This document shows, in pieces, positions 24,556-33,129 of a stretch of 38,069 nucleotides of DNA (within the stretch, counting starts at the first letter, position 1; every line of letters begins with the position of its first letter). Under the pieces are notes generated by a model, which saw nothing but the letters and a program-made list of their open reading frames with translations, made no database searches and was not told where the DNA came from. The DNA is from Cloacibacillus sp. (lineage in GTDB: Bacteria > Synergistota > Synergistia > Synergistales > Synergistaceae), in contig JAVVPF010000030.1 in the NCBI GenBank assembly GCA_036655895.1, positions 1-38,069 on the forward strand, read 5' to 3'. The position numbers and the translations under genes were made by a program.

Positions 24556-25577
24556 TATTTCGCCTCGTGTTCGGCGTACCAGGCGATGGTCTTGTTTAGC
24601 ATCGCGCGCATGTCGGTCTTTGGCTTCCAGCCAAGGCGGCTCTCCATCTTTTTGACGGAGGGCAGGCGGTTCTGCATGTCGTCGTAGGCCTTGCCGTAGT
24701 AGGCGGAGGCGGGGATTATCTCAAGCTCCGTATTTTCCGCCGCTTCGCGGAAGGCGGGGAACTTTTTCGCTTCGTCAACGAGCAGTTCCGCCATCTCTTT
24801 TATGGAGTAGTTGTTGGCCGGGTTTCCGATGTTGAATATTTCGTCTGCGGCGAGGCCCGTCTTGTTTTCTATGATGGACATAAGCCCCTCTATGCCGTCG
24901 CCCACCCATGTGAAGCTGCGGCGCTGTTCGCCGCCGTTGACGAGCGATATCTTGCGGCGGTAGATTATGTCGTAGAGCATCTGCGTCACGGAACGCGCGC
25001 GGCGCTCTTCAGCGTCCTTGAAGGTGTCAAGGCGCGGGCCGACCCAGTTGAAGGGGCGAAACAGCGTGAATGGAAGGTCGGCCTCCTGCCCGTAGGCCAA
25101 TATCATTCTGTCCATCATCTGCTTTGAGCAGCTGTATATCCAGCGCATTTTAACGATGGGGCCTGTGGTGAGTGGGCTTTCGTCCTCTTTGAGCTCCGCG
25201 TCTCCGCTCATGCCGTAGACCTCGGAGGTGGAGGGGAATATTATGCGTTTGTGGTGCTTCGCACACAGGCGCACCATCTTAAGATTCTGCTCAAAGTCAA
25301 GCTCAAAGGTCCACACCGGCTTTTTTATATAATAAGCGGGCTTTGCGATGCCGGCGAGCGGAATTACGACGTCGGCCTTTACGACCTCCGCTTCAAGCGT
25401 TTCGTCGTCTTTGAAGATGTCGCCCTGCAAAAAGGAGAACTGCTTTTGCCCGTCATACGGAGCCAGATTGCTGCGCGCTATGTCAAAACCGCTCACCTGC
25501 CAGTCAGTGCCTGCGATGATGCCCTCCAGAAGATGCGTGCCGATAAATCCGTTTATTCCCGTTACAAATAATTTCAT
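24555..25577 (-). CDS. UDP-glucuronate decarboxylase, stand-alone counterpart of the ArnA C-terminal domain
   Basis: 340 residues of the extended short-chain dehydrogenase fold. It has the NAD motif TGINGFIG (6-13), FPSTSEVYG with S118 and E119 (the catalytic pair known in ArnA), and Y148-x3-K152 in YSCSKQMMDR. It oxidises UDP-glucuronate at C4 and decarboxylates it to the UDP-4-keto-pentose used by ArnB. In enterobacteria this is fused to the formyltransferase as ArnA. Here it is a separate gene, one base from the formyltransferase gene. The reading frame is intact at both ends, so this is a true two-gene state, not a frameshift. Confidence 0.92.
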   Translation of the reverse strand: MKLFVTGINGFIGTHLLEGIIAGTDWQVSGFDIARSNLAPYDGQKQFSFLQGDIFKDDETLEAEVVKADVVIPLAGIAKPAYYIKKPVWTFELDFEQNLKMVRLCAKHHKRIIFPSTSEVYGMSGDAELKEDESPLTTGPIVKMRWIYSCSKQMMDRMILAYGQEADLPFTLFRPFNWVGPRLDTFKDAEERRARSVTQMLYDIIYRRKISLVNGGEQRRSFTWVGDGIEGLMSIIENKTGLAADEIFNIGNPANNYSIKEMAELLVDEAKKFPAFREAAENTELEIIPASAYYGKAYDDMQNRLPSVKKMESRLGWKPKTDMRAMLNKTIAWYAEHEAK

Positions 25578-26450
25578 TTAAAGCGATTCTCCTTCCGTTC
25601 CGCCCTCAGGCTGGAGTTTAAGTATCTTCAAAAGTCCGTCGCCCGCGCCCACGACAAGCGGGGCAACGCTCACTATCTCACCGGGCCGCGCGCTGCCGGT
25701 AAGCGGCTCGGCGCGCCAGATGTAATATTTTTTGCCGTCAAATTCCGTATAGGCTCCCGGAAAAGGATGCGTGACGGCGCGTATCAAATTATATATCTCA
25801 ACGGCGCTTTTGTTCCAGTCTATAGCGCCGTCCGCCGGGCGTCTGCGGCCGAAGCAGGTGGCCTGAGATTCGTCCTGCGGCGAGCGGGCGGCCGTTCCGG
25901 CCTCAAGCGCCGGAAGATGCCGCGCTATGATTTCACGCGCCGCCTGCGCCACTTTCATAAAGACTTCGCGCGCGTCGTCCGAAAAGGCGATAGGCACGGA
26001 AGAGGAGGCAACGATGTCGCCCCTGTCCGCCTTTTCCGTCATGACGTGCAGCGTAGCGCCCGTTTCGCTTTCGCCGTTCAGCACAGCCCAGTTGACGCAG
26101 GCGCGCCCGCGGTACTTCGGAAGCAGCGCTCCATGGATATTATAAGCGCCAAGACGCGGCATTTCGAGTATCTCTTTTGGAATGAGCGCGCGGTAATAAA
26201 AGGAAAAAATAAGCTCCGGCTCAATGCTGCGAAGGAAGGCTGCCTCATCCGTGTCAAGCTTCGCTGGCGTGCGCACTGGAATGCCGAGCGCCGCAGCCCT
26301 ATCTTTTACGGAGTGAAACCATATCTCTTCGCTTGGGTCATCCTCGTGCGTGTAGACGCAGACGATGTTCGCGCCGGCGCGCGCCAGCTCTTCAAGGCAT
26401 AAAAAGCCGACGTCGCTGTAGGCAAAGAGCACCGTGCGCGGCCTGGTCAT
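25578..26450 (-). CDS. UDP-L-Ara4N formyltransferase, stand-alone counterpart of the ArnA N-terminal domain
   Basis: 290 residues of the methionyl-tRNA-formyltransferase-like fold. Catalytic residues are N104 and H106 in NIHGALLPKYRGR and D142 in KADRGDI, matching N102, H104 and D140 of E. coli ArnA. The C-terminal part (CFGRRRPADGAIDWNKSAVEIYNLIRA) is the usual OB-like domain. It uses N10-formyl-tetrahydrofolate to formylate UDP-L-Ara4N before ArnC transfers the sugar. It overlaps arnC by four bases and abuts the decarboxylase gene. Confidence 0.92.
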   Translation of the reverse strand: MTRPRTVLFAYSDVGFLCLEELARAGANIVCVYTHEDDPSEEIWFHSVKDRAAALGIPVRTPAKLDTDEAAFLRSIEPELIFSFYYRALIPKEILEMPRLGAYNIHGALLPKYRGRACVNWAVLNGESETGATLHVMTEKADRGDIVASSSVPIAFSDDAREVFMKVAQAAREIIARHLPALEAGTAARSPQDESQATCFGRRRPADGAIDWNKSAVEIYNLIRAVTHPFPGAYTEFDGKKYYIWRAEPLTGSARPGEIVSVAPLVVGAGDGLLKILKLQPEGGTEGESL

Positions 26451-27433
26451 CTCGCGTCCTCCGCGCCGCGCTTTGCGTCGCCGTCTCCCGCCTCAAATAC
26501 TTTTCTTACGGCGTAACGCGGCCGCTTTATCACTTCGCGGTAGATGCGGCCGATATATTCCCCGATTATGCCAAGCGCGAAGAGCGTGATGCTTGCAAGC
26601 ACAAAGGCAGAGGCTTCAAAGGCCTGCTCAAGAAGGAGCTGCCAGGTGCCTACTCCAAGAAAGAGCCTGCGCGCGAACATAAACAAGAGCAGCATGGAGG
26701 CGAGGAAAGAGAAGAACATTCCCGCCATCGTCACAAGCTGGAGCGGAACGAGCGAAAAACTCGTCATAAGGTCGAAGTTCAGACGAATGAGCTGAAAGAT
26801 GCTGTATTTAGACTTGCCAAGTTCGCGCTCGCGGTGCGCCACAGGTATCTCCACCGGGTTCGTCGCAAACTTCTGAGCAAGCGCGGGGATGAAGGTGTTA
26901 GACTCGTGGCTTTTGTTTATTATTTCGATTATGCGCCTGTCGTAGCCGCGCAGCATACAGCCGTAATCGCGTATGTGCAGTTTGGCCAGACGGTTCGTCA
27001 TCTTGTTGATGATCTTTGAGGCCACCTTGCGGAATACAGGGTCCTGGCGGCCGACGCGATAGGTGCCGACGACGTCGTGCCCTTCGTCCATCTGCGTCAG
27101 TATCCCCGGTATCTCAGAGGGCGGGTTTTGCAGGTCCGCGTCAAGCGTGATTATTTTCTGCCCGCGCACATGGTCGAAGCCGGCCATTATTGCCATGTGC
27201 TGTCCAAAGTTGGCGCCGAGGTCAATGACGCGCACCTCCGGGTGTTCCTTGTAGAAGTCATAGAGCAGCCCGAGCGTCGCATCTCGGCTGCCGTCGTTGA
27301 TAAAAATTATCTCAAAGCTTCGGCCAAGCCCCGACATTACGGGCCACAGTTCGGCAAAGAGCGCGTGCAGCGACTCCTCTTCGTTGTAGACCGGGATGAC
27401 TATTGAGACCTCCGGCATCGCTGCCGTCATCAT
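26447..27433 (-). CDS. arnC: Undecaprenyl-phosphate 4-formamido-L-arabinose transferase
   Basis: 328 residues. The N-terminal GT2 domain has SIVIPVYNEEESL, FINDGSRD, and the metal-binding DADLQNPP with D98 and D100. Two membrane segments follow at about 235-265 and 270-300, ending in the cytoplasmic IGRIYREVIKRP. This is the layout of ArnC and dolichol-phosphate-mannose-synthase-like enzymes. It moves the formylated sugar to undecaprenyl phosphate. Four-base overlaps with arnB and the formyltransferase gene place it in the arn pathway rather than another GT2 route. Confidence 0.93.
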   Translation of the reverse strand: MMTAAMPEVSIVIPVYNEEESLHALFAELWPVMSGLGRSFEIIFINDGSRDATLGLLYDFYKEHPEVRVIDLGANFGQHMAIMAGFDHVRGQKIITLDADLQNPPSEIPGILTQMDEGHDVVGTYRVGRQDPVFRKVASKIINKMTNRLAKLHIRDYGCMLRGYDRRIIEIINKSHESNTFIPALAQKFATNPVEIPVAHRERELGKSKYSIFQLIRLNFDLMTSFSLVPLQLVTMAGMFFSFLASMLLLFMFARRLFLGVGTWQLLLEQAFEASAFVLASITLFALGIIGEYIGRIYREVIKRPRYAVRKVFEAGDGDAKRGAEDAR

Positions 27434-28593
27434 CGAACGCAGACCTCGGCTATCGCGCAGACGACGTCACGCATATCTTCGTCGGTCATGGCGGGAAATA
27501 GCGGAAGCGAAACGATGCGGTCGGAGACGTATTCGGCCTCCGGCAGGTCGCCGCGGCCCGCGCCCGTAAGCGCGTGGAAGCATGAGAAAAGGTGCAGCGC
27601 CTGATAGTGCAGCGCCGTTCCGATGTTGCGCTCCTTCATGCGCGCCATGAACTCGTCGCGCGAGAAGCCGGTGCGGTCGATGTCTATGAACGGCGTGAAG
27701 ATGTGCCACGAATGTTCGTGCGGCCACGGCGCCGGCTGCGGCAGGATAAGCCCCGGCATATCGGCGAGCTCCTTCATGTAGAAGGCGGCTATCTGTGCGC
27801 GGCGCGCGTTGAAAGCGGGAAGCTCCGCAAGCTGCGAATTTCCAAGCGCCGCCTGTATATCCATCATCGTATATTTCAGTCCGGGAAAAGGTATATCGTA
27901 GTTTGAGCTGCCCTTGGCGGCGTAGCGGTTCCACGCGCCTTTGGACATCCCGTTCTGGCGAAGCACCATTATCTTTTCGGCAAGCTCCTCGTCGCCGGTG
28001 CAGACCATGCCGCCCTCGCCCGTCGTTATGTTCTTCGTTGGATGGAAGCTGAAAACGGCAAGCCTCCGCGCGCCTCGGTCGGCCCCGATGCGCCGCCCCT
28101 TGTAGGAGGCGCCGAGCGCGTGCGCGGCGTCCTCGATTACAGCAAGGCCGTGCGCCTCGGCTATCGCCTCTATCGCGTCCATATCGCAGGGCATCCCCGC
28201 GAAATGCACCGGCGCTATCGCCTTCGTGCGCGGCGTTATGGCGCGCTTTATGTTTTCAGGCGTTACGGCGAGAGTTCTGCGGTCGATGTCCGCAAAGACT
28301 GGACGGGCTCCCGTAAATATTATCGCATTCGCCGTAGCCGCGAAGGTCATAGGCGTCGTTATCACCTCGTCGCCCGCCGAAAGCCCCAGCGCCATCATGG
28401 CGCAGTGCAGGCCGGCTGTCGCCGAATTGACCGAAAGCGCGTACTTCGCGCCAGTATATTTCGCAAAATTTTCCTCAAACTTTATCGTCTTTGGCCCCAT
28501 CGCGAGCCACCCGCTGCGTATTGAATCGGCGGCGTCGGCTATAGCCTCTTCGCTTATCATAGGCTTTGCAAAGGGCAGGAAATCTTTTCTCAT
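27430..28593 (-). CDS. arnB: UDP-4-amino-4-deoxy-L-arabinose aminotransferase
   Basis: 387 residues of the DegT/DnrJ/EryC1 aminotransferase family. The start resembles ArnB (FLPFAKPMISEEAI...SGWLAMGPKT). PLP-site motifs are VIEDAAHALGA (155) and FSFHPTKNITTGEGG with the Schiff-base K187. It transfers an amino group from glutamate to the 4-keto sugar. It is second in the operon, overlapping arnT and arnC by four bases each. Confidence 0.95.
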   Translation of the reverse strand: MRKDFLPFAKPMISEEAIADAADSIRSGWLAMGPKTIKFEENFAKYTGAKYALSVNSATAGLHCAMMALGLSAGDEVITTPMTFAATANAIIFTGARPVFADIDRRTLAVTPENIKRAITPRTKAIAPVHFAGMPCDMDAIEAIAEAHGLAVIEDAAHALGASYKGRRIGADRGARRLAVFSFHPTKNITTGEGGMVCTGDEELAEKIMVLRQNGMSKGAWNRYAAKGSSNYDIPFPGLKYTMMDIQAALGNSQLAELPAFNARRAQIAAFYMKELADMPGLILPQPAPWPHEHSWHIFTPFIDIDRTGFSRDEFMARMKERNIGTALHYQALHLFSCFHALTGAGRGDLPEAEYVSDRIVSLPLFPAMTDEDMRDVVCAIAEVCVR

Positions 28594-30260
28594 TTATCTT
28601 CACGCTCCCTGTTGAAGAGAATTATATACTTTCCGACCTCGACGGTCTTAGAGGCGTTCGTCTGTCCGTCGGGGAACAATTCATTGAAACGGCCGCCCTC
28701 TTTCGTCACCAGAATGAACTGGCGCTTCTTCGCGTGCCACAAAGGAAGGAATTCCTTTTCCGAAAGAAACCATCCCTTGCCCTCGGGCTGAGACGCGCCG
28801 TATGAAAGCTCGCCGGGATTGCCTACCATCATGACGCGCTGCTTCGTGTAAAATGGTATCCCCTGAAGCACCTCGTCGTAGGCTACGATCGTATCCCCGG
28901 GCTTCATCTCTTTTATTATCACATCTGACACGCCTTTCATTGTACGCTCCGGCGCGACAAACCCCATTATTCCCAAAAGGCCCGCTATAAAGACTATCGC
29001 GCAGAAGCAGAGCATACGTATCGCCATAGAAAAATCGCGGCGCCGCGGCGTCGTAAGATACCACGCAAAAAGCGGCCCGAAGATGAGCGAAAGGCCGGTG
29101 TGCACCGCTACAGGCCACGCCTGCGCGGCGCTTGCGTGTTCACCGACCAGCGGATAGATGAGCAGCCCCGCGCCCAGCAGACCGCCGAAAATACAGAGCA
29201 TCTGCAGCACCCACCCGTGCCACTCGCGGCGCTCCGCCATACGCATGATGTCCGCTCCTATCAGGATGGCAAGCGGCGGAAGACAGGGCACGATGTACGG
29301 AATAAGCTTTGAGTCCGAAGCGGAGTAAAAAAGCAAAATCACGCCAGACCAAAGCAGCAGATAAATGACTGAATCGCGTTTTTCGGCGCTTCCAGGGTCG
29401 CGCACTACGCTCTTTTTTGAAAATAGGGCGAAGAAAAAGGCAGTCCACGGCATAAGCCCAGCCGGTATCATCGGCAGAAAATACCAAAACGGTTCGTAGC
29501 GGTGGTGCATCTTCGTCATGTAGCGCAAAAAATGTTCTTGTATGAAAAAGAAACGGAAAAAGTCCGGGTTGTCGCGGCAGACGAGATAGAACCACGGAAC
29601 GGAGAGCGCGAAAAATAAAAATATACCCGGGATATAGAGCGGCTGATAGAAGAGCTTCCACTGTCTCGTCGCAAGGATATAGCATAAAATGACGCCGCCA
29701 GGCAGCACCACCCCGACCAGCCCCTTCGTCAGCACCGCAAGCGCCGCGGCGCCGTAAAAGAGCAGATACCAGCGTTTATTTTTGCTTTTATGCGCGACAT
29801 AGAAGGCGGCGAAGGCCAGCGTCAGGAAGAAAGAAAGCGGCATATCCGTAATATTTATCGTCCCTATCGCAAAATAGAGCAGCGACGTGGCCGTCACGAT
29901 GCCGGAAATTATCCCGGCCTGCGTTCCAAACATAAACGCGCCAAGCCACGCAGCGACGCCCGCTCCCGCAAGAGCGCAGAGCGCCGTTCCGATGCGCGCC
30001 GCAAATTCGTTCTGCCCAAACAGGTGGAAGCTGGCCGTGTTCATCCAATAAAGAAAGACGGGTTTTTCAAAATATTTGACATAATTGAGCATCGGCGTGA
30101 TGTAATTGCCCGACGCAATCATCTCGCGCGGAATTTCCGAATAACGTCCCTCGTCGGGCTCCATCAAAGGATAAGAACCCAGCGGCAAAATGTACAGCAT
30201 TATTACGGCTATGGCAAGAGCGGTGTAGAACAGAGTGCGTTTTGAAATATTGAGGGCCAT
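28590..30260 (-). CDS. arnT: Lipid A 4-amino-4-deoxy-L-arabinose transferase
   Basis: About 556 residues from the ATG at 30260, which has GGAAGGA eight bases upstream; the frame extends further but without a ribosome site. It is a GT83 membrane transferase. The first periplasmic loop has EPDEGRYSEIPREM with the catalytic acidic pair near D36/E37, then KPVFLYW. About 12 membrane segments and a C-terminal periplasmic domain follow, as in ArnT. It moves L-Ara4N from the lipid carrier to lipid A phosphates, which lowers surface charge and gives polymyxin resistance in known bacteria. It is first in the operon, unlike the enterobacterial order. Confidence 0.92.
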   Translation of the reverse strand: MALNISKRTLFYTALAIAVIMLYILPLGSYPLMEPDEGRYSEIPREMIASGNYITPMLNYVKYFEKPVFLYWMNTASFHLFGQNEFAARIGTALCALAGAGVAAWLGAFMFGTQAGIISGIVTATSLLYFAIGTINITDMPLSFFLTLAFAAFYVAHKSKNKRWYLLFYGAAALAVLTKGLVGVVLPGGVILCYILATRQWKLFYQPLYIPGIFLFFALSVPWFYLVCRDNPDFFRFFFIQEHFLRYMTKMHHRYEPFWYFLPMIPAGLMPWTAFFFALFSKKSVVRDPGSAEKRDSVIYLLLWSGVILLFYSASDSKLIPYIVPCLPPLAILIGADIMRMAERREWHGWVLQMLCIFGGLLGAGLLIYPLVGEHASAAQAWPVAVHTGLSLIFGPLFAWYLTTPRRRDFSMAIRMLCFCAIVFIAGLLGIMGFVAPERTMKGVSDVIIKEMKPGDTIVAYDEVLQGIPFYTKQRVMMVGNPGELSYGASQPEGKGWFLSEKEFLPLWHAKKRQFILVTKEGGRFNELFPDGQTNASKTVEVGKYIILFNREREDK

Positions 30261-30311
30261 TGAGACATTCCTTCCACTAAATAAAATACCTCGTACCTCG
30301 ACTAAGCGAGC

Positions 30312-30354
30312 ATACATAAATGTATTATACCCTAAAATAAGTGTAAATATACAC
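30312..30354 (-). promoter_or_regulatory. arn operon promoter with two palindromes
   Basis: On the minus strand a perfect TATAAT is at 30324-30329. Downstream and overlapping it is the inverted repeat ATACAT-AA-ATGTAT (30312-30325). In the -35 zone is GTGTA-AATA-TACAC (30341-30354). Either could be an operator. No clear -35 hexamer is present, which fits an activator-dependent promoter, though that is inference. Confidence 0.5.
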
Positions 30355-30494
30355 GAGGCTCAATCTATTAGTTATACCATATCGCTTACGCCAAACCCAC
30401 AATAAAGCCACTCTTAAAACGTTTCTAAGTTACAATAATGTAACAATATCAAAGACCGACGCGACAGGCTTGAGCCGCAGCCAGAAATAACAGA
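30355..30494. other. Intergenic stretch without a recognised gene
   Basis: Sequence between the arn promoter and the hairpin after the nucleobase permease gene. No open frame, RNA gene or repeat could be supported. Confidence 0.35.
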
Positions 30495-30518
30495 GGCGAG
30501 CCCAAATGCAGGCCCGCC
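30495..30518 (-). terminator. Hairpin downstream of the nucleobase permease gene
   Basis: On the minus strand GGCGGGCC pairs with GGCTCGCC (one G-U pair) around an eight-base loop, 40 bases past the permease stop codon. The following bases include only short T runs, so it is a moderate terminator candidate. Confidence 0.45.
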
Positions 30519-30557
30519 CCATGTTGATAGTTAGATTTTTTGTTTCCCGCGCCGCAT

Positions 30558-31985
30558 TTAGTCGTCGCAGCGCTTTTTTATCTTCTTCACGTTGTCCTGC
30601 ACATCCTCGATGCTCGGCACAATGCCGCGCTCCTCGGGCGTGCCGGGGATGAGGTTGTCGCAAAGCGCCGCCAGGATTCCGGCCACCGCCATCGGTGTTT
30701 TCAAAACGGCCCAGACCATGCCGCCCGCGGTCGTGCCAAGCGCGCCCGTGAAGAGCGCCTGATTCGGCTCCACCCATCCGGGAAGGCCCATCGCCATAAG
30801 GAAGGCGAAACCTACGATGAGAACGTTGCGCTGGCTGCCCATATCAGCGCGCATGAGGTTCTGGATGCCGAGCGCGCCGATGGTGCCAAAAAGCGTGATG
30901 TACGCGCCGCCGATGACGGGCGACGGCATCGTCGCGATGAGCGCGCCAAGCTTGCCGATAAGCGAAAGAATTATGAGAATGACGGCGCCCGCGCGGACGA
31001 CGTGGCGGCTTGCGACGCCGGTAAGCCCGATGAGGCCGATATTCTCAGTGTATGAGGTCGTCCCGATGGAACCAAGCACGCCGGACAGAGCGCAGCAGAA
31101 GCCCTCGACGCCGATGCCCCGGTTTATCTGCGCGGGGGTCGGGTCGTCGATGCCGGCGGCGTAGGAGCAGTTGTGATAGTCGCCGATAGACTCGATCATG
31201 ACGCAGAAAAAGCCCGCGGAGATGGCGCCGATGGCAAGGCCGGAAAACTTAGGCGCGCCCCACGGCATGAAGAGGTTATAACGGAGCCACGGCGCGTCCG
31301 CAACGCCCTGAAGATTTATATAGGCCGCGTGTCCCGGCGCAAAGACGCCGGAAAGCGAAAGCGCGAGGCATAGCAGATAGGCGCCGGCAATGGAGCCAAG
31401 CACCGCGAAAATGTTGCAGTAACGGTTCTTTGAAACGAGGCTGAAGAAAAAGACCATGACGACAACCAGCAGCGAGACGGGCCAGTAATTGGCCGCGTTG
31501 AACTGTATCGCGGTAGGCGCCAGCGAAAAACCGATAGCCATTATCGTGGGGCCGATCACGACCGGCGTGATGAACTTCCTGATGCGCCCGATGAGTTTAC
31601 TGTAGCCAAGCAGCGAAAGCACGAGGCCGCCCGAGATGAGCGCGCCGCCTACGTACTGCATCACGACGTCCGGTCCAAGCGCCTTATACGCGCCGATGAT
31701 CGTCATAATAGGCGGAATGAAGCTGAAGCTGGAGCCCTGCACTATAGGAAGGCCGGAGCCGATGCGGGGATGTGTCTGAAAAAGCGTGGCGATGCCCATG
31801 CTGAAGTAAACGCAGCCGATAAACGCGCCGATCTGCTGCGTCGTCATGCCCATTGCCGGCCCAAGCACCAGCGGCACAAGCGTAGTCGCGCCAAAGAGCG
31901 TAAGCACATGCTGAGCGCCCGCAAGAATGAGAATAGGCGTCGGCGGCCTGTCGTTGATTCCGTAGATAAGTTTTTTCTTAGCCAT
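30558..31985 (-). CDS. Nucleobase:cation symporter-2 (uracil/xanthine permease family)
   Basis: About 475 residues from the ATG at 31985, with GGAGGTG five bases upstream. It is a 14-segment NCS2 protein. Segment 1 has the conserved AGAQHVLTLFGATTLVPL. The segment-8 motif is MIESIGDYHNCSYAAG with substrate-binding E265. The NAT signature is ENIGLIGLTG, starting at E314. Glu at the first signature position is usual for uracil carriers (UraA), while the following GVASRHV and IESIGDY resemble purine/xanthine carriers, so specificity is unclear. A LacI/PurR-like operator just upstream points to purine control. Confidence 0.9.
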   Translation of the reverse strand: MAKKKLIYGINDRPPTPILILAGAQHVLTLFGATTLVPLVLGPAMGMTTQQIGAFIGCVYFSMGIATLFQTHPRIGSGLPIVQGSSFSFIPPIMTIIGAYKALGPDVVMQYVGGALISGGLVLSLLGYSKLIGRIRKFITPVVIGPTIMAIGFSLAPTAIQFNAANYWPVSLLVVVMVFFFSLVSKNRYCNIFAVLGSIAGAYLLCLALSLSGVFAPGHAAYINLQGVADAPWLRYNLFMPWGAPKFSGLAIGAISAGFFCVMIESIGDYHNCSYAAGIDDPTPAQINRGIGVEGFCCALSGVLGSIGTTSYTENIGLIGLTGVASRHVVRAGAVILIILSLIGKLGALIATMPSPVIGGAYITLFGTIGALGIQNLMRADMGSQRNVLIVGFAFLMAMGLPGWVEPNQALFTGALGTTAGGMVWAVLKTPMAVAGILAALCDNLIPGTPEERGIVPSIEDVQDNVKKIKKRCDD

Positions 31986-32004
31986 GTCGCACCTCCAAAA
32001 TATT

Positions 32005-32044
32005 TTTTGCAATCGGTTGCAAAATTATGCCGGAAGTTATTATA
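32005..32044 (-). promoter_or_regulatory. Permease promoter with a LacI/PurR-type operator
   Basis: TTTTGCAA and TTGCAAAA flank a TCGG core (32005-32024), a perfect eight-base inverted repeat centred on CG. The core GCAATCGGTTGC resembles PurR-class LacI operators (GCAAACGTTTGC). The minus-strand -10 TATAAT is at 32039-32044 with TGGAAA 17 bases upstream, so the operator covers the first transcribed bases, ahead of the ribosome site. The regulator gene is not in the window. Confidence 0.6.
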
Positions 32045-32224
32045 GGCGATTTAGCAAAAAATTTCCAGCCTAAGAAAAAACGAAATTCACACGGCGTCTA
32101 CTGACGATAAGGCCGTATCTGCTGCGGTCATTTACGCCATATTTCTATCTTAGATTTAATGGTTGGCAATATAATAAAAAAGGTACGATAATAAATCGAA
32201 GAAACGAAACGGAGGCTGACAGTT

Positions 32225-32845
32225 ATGAAGGTTGTTATGATAAACGGAAGTCCCAACGAACACGGGTGCACCTTTACGGCGCTTTCGGAGGCAGCGGCGC
32301 AGCTGGCGCGGCACGACATCGGCGCGGAGATGGTGTGGCTTGGCAAACATCCCATCGCCGGCTGCATCGCCTGTATGAAATGTATGGAGACCGGACGATG
32401 CGTCTTCAACGACAAGGTAAACGAAACTATAGAGCGGCTGGATGAATATTCCGGCATGATCATAGGCTCCCCTGTATATTACGCGGGGCCATCCGGACAG
32501 ATAAAATGCTTCCTAGACCGCCTTTTCTTCGCGGGAGGCGAGAAGCTTGCCTGCAAGCCCGGAGCCGCTGTCGTATCGTGCAGACGCGGAGGCGCCTCGG
32601 CAGCTTTTGACGCGCTTAACAAATATTTTACGATAGCCAATATGCCGGTGGTTTCAAGCCAGTACTGGAATCAGGTACACGGGCAGACTCCGGAGGAGGT
32701 GCGCCGCGACGAAGAGGGAATGCAGACGATGCGCACGCTGGGACAAAACATGGCATGGCTTTTACGGAGCATCGAAGCAGGCAAAGCTGCGGGGCTGCCG
32801 GCGCCAAAGTATGAAGAGCACCTCTGGACGAACTTCATGAGATAA
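32225..32845 (+). CDS. Iron-sulfur flavoprotein / NADPH-dependent FMN reductase family
   Basis: 206 residues with a flavodoxin-like FMN fold. The phosphate loop is [15 protein letters not shown] near the N-terminus and the second FMN contact is [22 protein letters not shown]. Between them C47, C50, C53 and C59 form CX2CX2CX5C, the compact 4Fe-4S motif of the Isf flavoproteins found mainly in anaerobes. Such proteins pass electrons or reduce oxygen species or quinone-like compounds. It has a good AGGAGG-like site (GGAGG) and is a single gene, divergent from the permease and upstream of tRNA-Leu. The physiological partner is unknown. Confidence 0.85.
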   Translation: MKVVMINGSPNEHGCTFTALSEAAAQLARHDIGAEMVWLGKHPIAGCIACMKCMETGRCVFNDKVNETIERLDEYSGMIIGSPVYYAGPSGQIKCFLDRLFFAGGEKLACKPGAAVVSCRRGGASAAFDALNKYFTIANMPVVSSQYWNQVHGQTPEEVRRDEEGMQTMRTLGQNMAWLLRSIEAGKAAGLPAPKYEEHLWTNFMR

Positions 32846-32928
32846 ACCGGCCGAGGGCGATTCGGGCCAATTTGCCTTTGGGGGCTTGACGTGGAGGCGA
32901 TATTTTAATATACTGTCTCTCGTTGAGC

Positions 32929-33013
32929 GCCGGGGTGGTGGAAATGGTAGACACGCACGTTTGAGGGGCGTGTGGAGCAATCCGTACGAGTTCGATTCTC
33001 GTCTCCGGCACCA
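32929..33013 (+). tRNA. tRNA-Leu (anticodon GAG)
   Basis: A class-II tRNA. The acceptor GCCGGGG pairs with CTCCGGC, with one G-T. The D-arm contains TGGTAGACAC. The anticodon stem-loop ACGCACG-TTTGAGG-GGCGTGT has anticodon GAG. There is a long variable arm (GGAGCAATCC) and the T-loop GTTCGATTC. The discriminator is A and CCA is encoded at 33011-33013. Confidence 0.96.
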
Positions 33014-33088
33014 TTTTTTGCTTGATATGAGAAGGTTGGTTATCAACCTTCTCTTTTTTTGTGCAGATGTTTGTGCTCTACTAGCCGA
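33004..33088 (+). repeat. Direct repeat copy 1: tRNA-Leu 3' end plus terminator
   Basis: An 85-base unit starting with the last bases of the tRNA (TCCGGCACCA) and running through the terminator to CTAGCCGA. The same unit recurs 126 bases downstream with only two G/A differences. Confidence 0.95.
33029..33060 (+). terminator. Rho-independent terminator of tRNA-Leu, copy 1
   Basis: A ten-pair stem GAGAAGGTTG/CAACCTTCTC with a five-base loop is followed by seven T. It is a textbook terminator. Confidence 0.95.
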
Positions 33089-33129
33089 ATCGCACAAATC
33101 GGAAAACCGCCGATTTGGCTCCCTGGCCA

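Noticed and set aside
24555-26450. Frameshifted single arnA gene
   Set aside because: Both parts have full domains, a proper stop and start at the junction and no reading-frame continuity, so they are two genes.
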